From: an uncultured Selenomonadales bacterium
Lineage (GTDB): Bacteria; Bacillota; Negativicutes; Selenomonadales; Selenomonadaceae
Length of the DNA stretch: 36,738 nucleotides
Direction of reading: 5' to 3'
NCBI GenBank assembly: GCA_946411735.1
Contig: CAMKFB010000015.1
Coordinates: 1 to 36,738, forward strand
Shown in pieces: positions 7,969 to 15,226 of this stretch (the stretch's first letter is position 1; every line of letters starts with the position of its first letter). The notes below the pieces were generated by a model that saw only the letters and a program-made list of their open reading frames with translations, searched no databases and had not been told where the DNA came from. Position numbers and translations under genes: made by a program.

Positions 7969-8814
7969 ATGCCGTTTGACAGAGCATTTCCGGCGCAACT
8001 GCACGGGGTCCTTTCAACAATCGGTCCGCTCGACATCGCAGACATCCTGATCGTCGCGGCAATCCTCTACAAAACCTACAAGATGCTGCAGGACACGCGC
8101 GCCATCACGCTCGTCAAGGGGCTGATTGTGCTGTTCACGTTGACGGTGGTCTGCAGCTGGTTAAACTTGCACGTCATCTCCTGGCTGCTGCAAAAATCGG
8201 CGAACGTGCTGGTGGTGGCGCTGCCGATCGTGTTTCAGCCGGAGCTGCGCCGCGCGCTGGAGCATCTGGGGCAAGGGAAATTTTTCGGTCGAAACTCTTC
8301 GCTCGACGAGACGGAGGCGCGGGCGGTGGTCGACGAGCTTGTCAAGACGGCAAAAAATCTATCGGCGACGAAGACGGGCGCCTTATTGGTGATCGAACGC
8401 GAGATGAAACTCAACGACGTGAGCGCGACGGGCATTCACATCGACGGGCTGATCACGGCGGATTTTCTAATGAACGTATTCATCCCGAACACGCCGTTGC
8501 ACGACGGGGCGGCAGTGATCCGCGGCAAGCGATTGATAGCGGCGGGTTGTTTGCTGCCCTTGACGGAGAATCGGGGGCTGTCGACGGAGCTCGGGACGCG
8601 CCATCGGGCGGCGATCGGATTGTCGGAGCAATGCGACGCGCTGATAGTGGTCGTCAGCGAAGAGACTGGGACGATCTCGGTCGCCGAAAACGGTCACATC
8701 ATGCGGCATCTCGACAGCGACACGTTGAGGGCGGTGCTCAAGCCGGCATTCTCGAATCAGCAGCCGACGATGAGCGAATTTCTGTTGAAGTGGCGCGCGA
8801 AGGACGACGATTGA
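7969..8814 (+). CDS. cdaA: Diadenylate cyclase CdaA
   Basis: 281 residues. It condenses two ATP into c-di-AMP, the second messenger controlling osmolyte and K+ balance and wall homeostasis. Three N-terminal membrane segments fall at about residues 22-40, 45-62 and 63-90. They are followed by the DAC domain with the catalytic DGA motif (HDGAAV, 179-181) and RHR motif (TRHRAAIG, 211-213). GGAGG lies just upstream of ATG 7969. It heads the cdaA-cdaR-glmM operon, but a glycosyltransferase gene separates it from cdaR. All key residues are present. Confidence 0.97.
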   Translation: MPFDRAFPAQLHGVLSTIGPLDIADILIVAAILYKTYKMLQDTRAITLVKGLIVLFTLTVVCSWLNLHVISWLLQKSANVLVVALPIVFQPELRRALEHLGQGKFFGRNSSLDETEARAVVDELVKTAKNLSATKTGALLVIEREMKLNDVSATGIHIDGLITADFLMNVFIPNTPLHDGAAVIRGKRLIAAGCLLPLTENRGLSTELGTRHRAAIGLSEQCDALIVVVSEETGTISVAENGHIMRHLDSDTLRAVLKPAFSNQQPTMSEFLLKWRAKDDD

Positions 8815-8826
8815 GGAGGTGATCGG

Positions 8827-9822
8827 ATGGCGAAAAATTTTTCGGTGACGGTGATCGTGCCGATGTACAATGTTGAGCGCTACATCGAACCGTGCCTTCG
8901 GAGCCTGCTCAATCAGACGCTCAAGGATTTCGAAGTGATAGCGGTTGATGATTGCTCGACGGACGGCTCGGCGGCGGTCGCAAAGAAAATGGCGGCGATG
9001 TTCGGCGGGCGGATGTCGTTGCTCAAGACGAAGAAGAATAACGGCGCGCCGGGCGTCCCGCGGAACCTTGCGCTCAAATCCGCGCGGGGCAAATACATTT
9101 TGTTTCTCGACAGCGACGATCTGTTGACTCCGACGGCGTTGGAGGAATTGTATTCGATCGCGGAGTCGACGGGCGCCGACGTTCTTCACGCCGAGCAGTT
9201 TTATGCTTTCGAGGACGGTTCGGATCAAAAAAGAATCCATTCTTGGGAGAAGGGTCAATGCGTCGAGGCGCCGACACTCGAGACGGCTGATGTCGGGCGG
9301 CGCATCGACGATTTTTGTGCTCGAAAATATAATTGGTCGTCGTGCCTGAAGTTTTTCCGTCGAGAGTTTCTGTCGAAGAACAAACTCGAGTTCCCGAGTC
9401 TGCCGTATTCGGAGGATATGCCGTTTTGTTTCAAGTGCGTGTGCTTGGCGGCGAATTACGTGCGGGTGCCGACGATTTTTTACGAGTGCCGATATCGGGC
9501 GGGGTCGCTCCAACATCGCTCCGTCACATCCGAGCAGCTGATCAAGATTTATTTGACGGTGATCGTCGAGGGCGTGCAGGTGCTGGATCGATTTATGAGC
9601 GCGCTGCCGTTCTTTGCGGACGTCGAGAATCACGGTCGGCGATATCGGGCGCTCGATTTTTTCATTCGAGAGCATATGAGTTATTTCGACGAGATGTATC
9701 AAAAATATCCGCCGGAGTTGATCGACATTCTCAACCGTGAGACGTTGGCGCCGATGCTCGGCAAAAATGCGCCGCTGATGTCGTATCTGTTCAATGCGGC
9801 GAAATTGGGAGGGCGTCAATGA
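8827..9822 (+). CDS. Family 2 glycosyltransferase inside the cda operon
   Basis: 331 residues, a GT-A fold glycosyltransferase. The nucleotide-binding start is VTVIVPMYNVERYIEPCL (7-24), followed by FEVIAVDDCSTDGSA and the metal-binding DxD region YILFLDSDDLLTP (about 94-106). No membrane segment is evident; the C-terminal third is helical. It should transfer a sugar from a nucleotide-sugar to a wall, capsule or flagellin acceptor. ATG follows GAGGAGG. The gene begins 12 nt after cdaA and overlaps cdaR by ATGA, so it is translated with the c-di-AMP genes. Base composition matches its neighbours, so there is no sign of recent import. The acceptor is unknown. Confidence 0.9.
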   Translation: MAKNFSVTVIVPMYNVERYIEPCLRSLLNQTLKDFEVIAVDDCSTDGSAAVAKKMAAMFGGRMSLLKTKKNNGAPGVPRNLALKSARGKYILFLDSDDLLTPTALEELYSIAESTGADVLHAEQFYAFEDGSDQKRIHSWEKGQCVEAPTLETADVGRRIDDFCARKYNWSSCLKFFRREFLSKNKLEFPSLPYSEDMPFCFKCVCLAANYVRVPTIFYECRYRAGSLQHRSVTSEQLIKIYLTVIVEGVQVLDRFMSALPFFADVENHGRRYRALDFFIREHMSYFDEMYQKYPPELIDILNRETLAPMLGKNAPLMSYLFNAAKLGGRQ

Positions 9823-10748
9823 TCGCGCAAATCAACAACGCAGTGCGACACAACATCGTCGAAAAATTGATCGCGATTGTGGCGGCGGCGGTGTTGTGGG
9901 TGTTTGTGATGGAGGATCAAAATCCGGTCATCGAGAGCTCCTACACCGTGCCGCTGACCTTCGCAAACGCGTCGGAGAATTACAAGGTGCTGCACGGCAA
10001 TCAACAAGTCAAATTGAAATTGCGCGGTCCGCGGTCGTATTTCGTCAATTATGAGGCGAAGGATTGTCGAGCGTATTTGAATTTGGCGGGGCTGGAGGAG
10101 GGCGATCACGAGGTCAAAATCGAGACCGCCTTCCCGCCGGGCTTTGAATTGATCTCGGTGACGCCGGAGCAGACGCAAATCAAACTCGATCCGTACATCG
10201 AGCGGCAAATGCCGGCGGAGCTGATCGTGACGGGCGCGACGGGCGCGAACGCGACGGTGACGCGTGTTACGCAATCGGCGGATACGGTGACGCTGATCGG
10301 CTCGCGGACGGCGGTGGACGCGGTGACGCGGGTGATCGGCTACGTGGGGCTGTCGGGGAACAAGGAAAGTTTTACGTTGCAGGTGACGATGACGCCGATC
10401 AACGAGGACGGTCGGGCGGTGCCGGATGTCAAAAGCGTGCCTTCGCAGATGAACGTGGACGTGCAGATTGAGCTCGACCTGATTCGGAAGACGGTGCCGA
10501 TCGAAGCGGACATTTTGGTGGCGGACGGATTCGAGATTGAGCGCGTGACGATCGATCCGGCGCAAATCGAAATCGCGGGCAAAGAGACGGTGATCAATCC
10601 GGTCGACAACATCAAAACGGACGCGATCACGGTACCGCTGGGCGACAAGTCGGTGAAGCAGACGGTGAACCTGCTGATCCCCGATGGCGTGACGGCGAAC
10701 ATCAAAGAGGTGACGGTCGAAGTCGTGATGAAGGAAAAGAAGCAATGA
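9819..10748 (+). CDS. cdaR: CdaA regulator CdaR, YbbR-domain protein
   Basis: 309 residues with one N-terminal membrane anchor (about 15-32, LIAIVAAAVLWVFVM) and an extracytoplasmic part made of about three YbbR repeats (roughly 40-125, 130-220, 225-305), each beta-rich with VxLKLRGP- or VTLIGS-like turns. In Bacillota CdaR binds CdaA through the membrane and tunes c-di-AMP synthesis. The start overlaps the glycosyltransferase stop (ATGA), with GGGAGGG upstream. It overlaps the following oxidoreductase in the same way. Confidence 0.93.
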   Translation: MIAQINNAVRHNIVEKLIAIVAAAVLWVFVMEDQNPVIESSYTVPLTFANASENYKVLHGNQQVKLKLRGPRSYFVNYEAKDCRAYLNLAGLEEGDHEVKIETAFPPGFELISVTPEQTQIKLDPYIERQMPAELIVTGATGANATVTRVTQSADTVTLIGSRTAVDAVTRVIGYVGLSGNKESFTLQVTMTPINEDGRAVPDVKSVPSQMNVDVQIELDLIRKTVPIEADILVADGFEIERVTIDPAQIEIAGKETVINPVDNIKTDAITVPLGDKSVKQTVNLLIPDGVTANIKEVTVEVVMKEKKQ

Positions 10749-12394
10749 GGCTTAGGATAAACGATTTGACGGCGGCGCTCGACGACGATTCGACGCTTGA
10801 AGAATTGGCAGCGCGGCGATTGAAGGTAGCGCGCGGAGCGATCGTGTCGCTCGAAGTGATACGGAAGGCGATAGATGCGCGGCGGCGAAATGGAGCGCCG
10901 ATCAAATTCAATTACATAGTCGAGGTTGAAGTTGACGGCAAACTCCCGACGGCGACAAAAACGAAGGGCGCCGCCGCCGGGCGGGAACCGCTCTGTAAGT
11001 TTGGCGCCGCCACCGCAGGGTGGGCACGCTGTCCTCAGTTGGGTGCCGCAATCGTGGGTGGGAGCGGTGGCGGCGCCCCCAAAAACCGTCGCCCCGTTGT
11101 GATCGGCTTCGGACCGGCGGGAATGTTTGCGGCGTTGACGTTGGCGCGCGCGGGATATAATCCGATAGTTTTTGAGCGTGGCGCCGACGTCGATACTCGA
11201 GCGCGGGATGTAAAAAATTTTTTCGAAGGCGGCGAACTCAATCCCGAATCGAACGTGCAATTCGGAGAGGGCGGCGCGGGGACATTCAGCGACGGAAAGC
11301 TGACGACGCGGATAGACGATCCGTTGACGCGCGAAGTGATTGACGCCTTCATCGAGGCGGGCGCGCCGAATGAGATTGCATACCTTCAAAAGCCGCACAT
11401 CGGAACGGATCGATTGCGGGGCGTGGTGAAGAATATAAGAAAGAAAATCCTTGCCGAAGGCGGCGAGATTTTTTTTAATGCGCGCCTGACGGACATTGAG
11501 ATTGCCGACGGTCGAGTACGGGCGGTGCACATCAATGGGGAGCGGCGCGTCGAGTGTGATCAAATTTTTTTGGGGATCGGGCATTCGGCGCGCGACACTT
11601 ACGAGATGTTATACGAGCGCGGCGTGATGATGGAGCCGAAGGCATTTGCGATCGGCGTTCGGATCGAGCACCCGCAGGAGTTTATCGATCGGGCGCAATA
11701 CGGCGCGGACTTTGACAATCCGAAATTGCCCCGCGCGGATTATTTTTTGACGTACAAAGGCGACGGGCGCGGCGCGTACACATTTTGCATGTGCCCGGGC
11801 GGGAGCGTGATCGCGGCGGCGACGGAGCGCGGCGTGGTGACGAACGGTATGAGCCGCTACGATCGGGCATCGGGCGTAGCGAATGCGGCGATCCTGGCGA
11901 CGGTCGGCGTGAATGATTTCGACGGTTGGGACGCGTTGAGCGGCGTCCGCTTTCAACGTGAGTGGGAGTCGCGTGCGTTCGACTTGGGCGGGAGAAATTA
12001 TCGAGCGCCGGTGCAGACGGTCGGAGATTTTCTCAACGGTCGGCGCGGCTCGAAAGAATTTTGGATTCCGCCGACATACCCGCGCGGATTTTCGACGGCG
12101 GATTTGCATGAGTGTCTGCCGTCCGAGGCGGCGCGGACATTGGAAGAAGCGTTGCGCTCGTTCGACGCGAAGATCAAGGGCTTTGCGTCGGCGGGGGCGG
12201 TGCTGACGGGCGTCGAGACGCGAACATCGGCGCCGTTGAGGATCGTCCGCGATCGCGCGACTTTCGAGTCAACCAACGTTAAGGGATTATATCCGATCGG
12301 CGAGGGCTCGGGCTATGCGGGCGGTATAATGTCGTCGGCGGTGGACGGGCTGAGGGCTGCCGCATTTTTTGTTGAGCGAAGGGAGAAAGTTTGA
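10745..12394 (+). CDS. NAD(P)/FAD-dependent oxidoreductase with in-frame insert
   Basis: 549 residues of the uncharacterised FAD dehydrogenase family (COG2509-like) commonly found beside glmM. An N-terminal alpha/beta domain (1-70) is followed by the Rossmann FAD-binding motif VVIGFGPAGMFAALTLARAG (118-137), then FGEGGAGTFSDGKL and a C-terminal GEGSGYAGGIMSSAVDGLRAA that closes the FAD site. Between the two domains, residues about 74-114 are a Gly/Ala-rich stretch encoded by a GC-rich inverted repeat that looks inserted. It is translationally coupled to cdaR (ATGA) and to glmM (TGATG). The substrate is unknown. Confidence 0.9.
   Translation: MRLRINDLTAALDDDSTLEELAARRLKVARGAIVSLEVIRKAIDARRRNGAPIKFNYIVEVEVDGKLPTATKTKGAAAGREPLCKFGAATAGWARCPQLGAAIVGGSGGGAPKNRRPVVIGFGPAGMFAALTLARAGYNPIVFERGADVDTRARDVKNFFEGGELNPESNVQFGEGGAGTFSDGKLTTRIDDPLTREVIDAFIEAGAPNEIAYLQKPHIGTDRLRGVVKNIRKKILAEGGEIFFNARLTDIEIADGRVRAVHINGERRVECDQIFLGIGHSARDTYEMLYERGVMMEPKAFAIGVRIEHPQEFIDRAQYGADFDNPKLPRADYFLTYKGDGRGAYTFCMCPGGSVIAAATERGVVTNGMSRYDRASGVANAAILATVGVNDFDGWDALSGVRFQREWESRAFDLGGRNYRAPVQTVGDFLNGRRGSKEFWIPPTYPRGFSTADLHECLPSEAARTLEEALRSFDAKIKGFASAGAVLTGVETRTSAPLRIVRDRATFESTNVKGLYPIGEGSGYAGGIMSSAVDGLRAAAFFVERREKV
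11003..11077. repeat. 14-bp perfect inverted repeat inside the oxidoreductase gene
   Basis: GGCGCCGCCACCGC at 11003-11016 and its exact reverse complement at 11064-11077 are separated by 47 bp. A third, imperfect copy of the left arm begins at 10967. The block falls exactly where the family has only a short linker before GxGPAG, and it keeps the frame. It resembles palindromic elements that insert into coding genes. Confidence 0.75.
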
Positions 12395-13734
12395 TGTCGA
12401 GATTGTTTGGAACGGACGGCGTGCGCGGCAAGGCGAACGTCGATTTGACGCCGGAGCTTGCCTATCGATTGGGGCGGGCGGCGGCACTGTATTTTTGCCA
12501 CGACGGCTCGGCGCCGCTTATCTTGATCGGGCGCGACACGCGCATTTCGGGCTCGATGTTCGAGGCGGCGTTGACGGCGGGCATCTGCTCTGCGGGCGGG
12601 CACGTTGTCATAGTCGGCGTGATCCCGACGCCGGGCATCGCCTTCCTCACGCGCAAACTTAAGGCGGCGGCGGGCATCGTGATAAGCGCTTCGCACAATC
12701 CGTTTTACGACAACGGGATCAAATTTTTCGGCGGCGACGGATATAAGCTGCCTGATGCGGTCGAGGACGAGATCGAATCGATTGTTCGTTCGATCGAGAG
12801 CGACGATCGATATGCGCGGGCGGTCGACGATCGGATCGGGCGGTTGGAGTACCGTCACGACCTGTTGAATGATTACATCGACTTCGTGTTGACGACGACG
12901 AATATTCGGCTCGACGGTCTTAAAGTGGTGCTCGACTGTGCGAACGGCGCGGCTTATGAGGCGATGCCGAAGGTCTTGAAAAAGCTCGGCGCGGAGCTGA
13001 TTTTGGTCGGCGTGGAGCCCGACGGCATAAACATTAACGATCGTTGCGGCTCGACGCACATCGAACGCCTTCAAAAGATTGTGGTCGACAACGGCGCGGC
13101 GATCGGCATTGCTCACGACGGCGACGCGGATCGCTGCCTTTGCGTCGATGAAAAAGGTCAGATCATCGACGGCGATCACATCTTGATAATGTGCGCGCTT
13201 GAGATGATGCGCCTGGATCGTCTTCCGAATTTGACGGTGGTGACGACGGTGATGGCGAATATCGGCTTCCGTCAAGCGATGGAGCGGCTCGGCGGGCGCT
13301 ACGAGATCACCAAGGTCGGCGATCGCTACGTGCTCGAGAATATGAGGAAGAACGGCTATAAATTGGGCGGCGAGCAATCGGGGCACATCATCTTTGCGGA
13401 TTACTCGACGACGGGCGACGGTTTGATCACGGCGCTGCAGGTTTTGACGACGATGGTCGAGAGCGGGCGGCGCGCGTCGGAGCTCAACGCCCTGATGACG
13501 ACTTATCCTCAAGTGCTGTTGAACGTCAGAGTGAAGAACAGAGACGTATGCGGCAATCCGATTGTGCAAGAGGCGATCCGCGCGGGTGAAGCGGAGCTGG
13601 GCACGAGCGGACGGATATTGGTGCGTGCGTCGGGGACGGAGCCGCTGGTGCGCGTGATGGCGGAGGGACCCGAGCGCGAACAGCTCGAGACGATCTGCCG
13701 GCGGATTGTATCGGTGGTGGAATCGGTGCAATGA
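12394..13734 (+). CDS. glmM: Phosphoglucosamine mutase GlmM
   Basis: 446 residues. It isomerises glucosamine-6-phosphate to glucosamine-1-phosphate on the way to UDP-GlcNAc, peptidoglycan and other glycans. The N-terminus is LFGTDGVRG. The active-site phosphoserine loop is GIVISASHNP (Ser about 100). The metal-binding loop is AHDGDADRC, the sugar-specificity loop is GGEQSGHII, and the phosphate-binding loop is RILVRASGTEPLVRVM. ATG 12394 is preferred over the preceding in-frame TTG because GGGAG is well spaced. It overlaps the upstream stop by one base and cbiK by ATGA. In Bacillota GlmM also interacts with CdaA, which fits this operon. Confidence 0.97.
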   Translation: MSRLFGTDGVRGKANVDLTPELAYRLGRAAALYFCHDGSAPLILIGRDTRISGSMFEAALTAGICSAGGHVVIVGVIPTPGIAFLTRKLKAAAGIVISASHNPFYDNGIKFFGGDGYKLPDAVEDEIESIVRSIESDDRYARAVDDRIGRLEYRHDLLNDYIDFVLTTTNIRLDGLKVVLDCANGAAYEAMPKVLKKLGAELILVGVEPDGININDRCGSTHIERLQKIVVDNGAAIGIAHDGDADRCLCVDEKGQIIDGDHILIMCALEMMRLDRLPNLTVVTTVMANIGFRQAMERLGGRYEITKVGDRYVLENMRKNGYKLGGEQSGHIIFADYSTTGDGLITALQVLTTMVESGRRASELNALMTTYPQVLLNVRVKNRDVCGNPIVQEAIRAGEAELGTSGRILVRASGTEPLVRVMAEGPEREQLETICRRIVSVVESVQ

Positions 13735-14468
13735 CGGGGCTGATTGTTGCGAGCTTCGGCACGGTCGACGATGCCGAGCGCGCGCGGACGCTCGATGCGA
13801 TCGCCGAGGATATTGCGGCTGAATTTCCGTTGATACGATTGAAGTCGGCGCTGACGTCGAGATTTATCCTTCGACGCTTGAAAGAAAAAAAAATCCGCTC
13901 GATCGAAGAACAGATTGCGGAGCTCCGCGCGGAGCACGTCGATGAGATCATAATCCTGCCGACGCATTTGACGCCGGGCGAAGAATTTGAGAACAAAATC
14001 CTGCCGTTTGCGACAGCGGGCGTGAAGGTATTGCCGCCGCTTTTCTCGACGGAGTGTCGGACGGAGTTTGATCGGCGGGCGTTGGACGTGGTGATCGATT
14101 GCTTTCGACGGTCAAGCGATGAAGAATTGGTTTTGATCGGGCATGGGTCGCCGCATCGCCACAATTCTGTTTACGAAAATTTACAGCGGCTCGACGGGCG
14201 CATTCACATCGGCGTGCTCGAGCCGACGGATCGCCCGAATTATGATGATGTGCTCGGACGGTTACGCTCGATCGGAGCAAAAAAAATACTCCTCGCGCCG
14301 TTGCTTTTGACGGGAGGAGTGCACGTCGTTGAAGACATTGCCGATCGTTGGTTCAATCGGTTAAAGGCGGACGGCTTTGAAGTGCGGGCGTTGACCGAGG
14401 GGCTGGGCACCTTCGCCGCCTTCCGCCGCCTTTACATCGATCGGTTGAGAATCAATATTTCTGATTGA
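13731..14468 (+). CDS. cbiK: CbiK-like sirohydrochlorin cobaltochelatase
   Basis: 245 residues, a class II chelatase of the CbiK family, which inserts Co2+ (or Ni2+/Fe2+) into sirohydrochlorin in anaerobic B12-type synthesis. Recognisable: VASFGTVDDAERART near the N-terminus, TSRFILRRLKEK, LPTHLTPGEEFE, the first metal/catalytic His in LIGHGSPHRH (His about 138), and LTGGVHVVEDIADRW (His about 198), where the family often has GDHAxNDM. The second motif is diverged, so activity or specificity may differ. The start overlaps glmM (ATGA); no other cobalamin gene is nearby. It ends convergently over the last 17 bp of the FliT-like gene. Confidence 0.85.
   Translation: MTGLIVASFGTVDDAERARTLDAIAEDIAAEFPLIRLKSALTSRFILRRLKEKKIRSIEEQIAELRAEHVDEIIILPTHLTPGEEFENKILPFATAGVKVLPPLFSTECRTEFDRRALDVVIDCFRRSSDEELVLIGHGSPHRHNSVYENLQRLDGRIHIGVLEPTDRPNYDDVLGRLRSIGAKKILLAPLLLTGGVHVVEDIADRWFNRLKADGFEVRALTEGLGTFAAFRRLYIDRLRINISD
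13924..13933. repeat. TCCGCGCGGA palindrome in cbiK
   Basis: Exact copy, extended to CTCCGCGCGGAG, read as Leu-Arg-Ala-Glu (65-68). Confidence 0.9.
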
Positions 14469-14808
14469 AGATGCGCCCGCGATGCCCGTACGACGCCGTC
14501 AGATCATACGCCTTCACCGTCGACGTTTGACGCCGCGCCTTGTTGAGCCACGCCCGCGCCTTATACATTATCTGCATGTCCATCGGCTTGATCTGCTCGA
14601 TCATCGCCCGGCACTCTTCGGTTTGACGAAAATTATTCGGCGGCAACGCCTTTATCAAATCGATCAGCTGACTGCGCTGCGGCACCAACGCCAAAAACGT
14701 ATCGATGTCCTTTTTATCGATGAACTTGAGCAATTCCTGAGTGAGTATGACATACCTGCGCCAGAGGTTGCGAGCTTCATCGATAATTTTTTGTTCGTCG
14801 TCATGCAT
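14452..14808 (-). CDS. FliT-like flagellar export chaperone (putative)
   Basis: 118 residues, all-helical (LWRRYVILTQELLKFIDKKD, then QRSQLIDLIKAL), with a basic C-terminus. The size, helical pattern and place directly after fliS match the FliT/FlgN-type chaperones that escort FliD or other late substrates. Sequence identity to FliT is not obvious by eye, so the call rests largely on position. ATG 14808 overlaps the fliS stop by 8 nt. The last gene of the flagellar operon. Confidence 0.6.
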   Translation of the reverse strand: MHDDEQKIIDEARNLWRRYVILTQELLKFIDKKDIDTFLALVPQRSQLIDLIKALPPNNFRQTEECRAMIEQIKPMDMQIMYKARAWLNKARRQTSTVKAYDLTASYGHRGRIFNQKY

Positions 14809-15205
14809 AGCCCTGCCCGCCTTTACCTTGTCCTTTTTCGGCGCGCGCCTTCTTCATCGCTCCGACCCAAGCATCGCGAAGTTCGGTGATAATATCGCGC
14901 GCCTCCTCGAGCTTGGAGACATCACTGCGGAGATTGCCCTCGACCAACCGATCGTAAACATAATTGTAGAGCGGAAAAAGTTGATGCGAAATCTCATAAT
15001 CCATATTGAGCGTGAGACGGAACTCCGAGATGATGCGTTGCGCCTTTTGGAGGGCGGTATTGCCCGCCTCGTATTTTTTTTCGGAGACGGCGTCGATGCC
15101 CTCCCCGATGAATTTCAAGCAGCCGTTGTAGAGCATGAGCGTGAGTTGTTCGGGAGTGGCAGTCAGGATTTGCTGTCGCTTATAAGCCTCTGCCGCATTT
15201 ACCAT
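14801..15205 (-). CDS. fliS: Flagellar export chaperone FliS
   Basis: 134 residues. It binds the C-terminal helix of unpolymerised flagellin in the cytoplasm and delivers it to the export gate; in FliW systems it links to flagellin homeostasis. Family landmarks: NAAEAYKRQQILTATPEQLTLMLYNGCLKFI (start), ALQKAQRIISEFRLTLNMDYEISHQLFPLYNYVYDRL (middle). Basic Lys/Gly-rich tail. It lies 21 nt after fliD and overlaps the FliT-like gene. Confidence 0.97.
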   Translation of the reverse strand: MVNAAEAYKRQQILTATPEQLTLMLYNGCLKFIGEGIDAVSEKKYEAGNTALQKAQRIISEFRLTLNMDYEISHQLFPLYNYVYDRLVEGNLRSDVSKLEEARDIITELRDAWVGAMKKARAEKGQGKGGQGYA

Positions 15206-15226
15206 GTCTTACGTCCTTTCTGCCGG

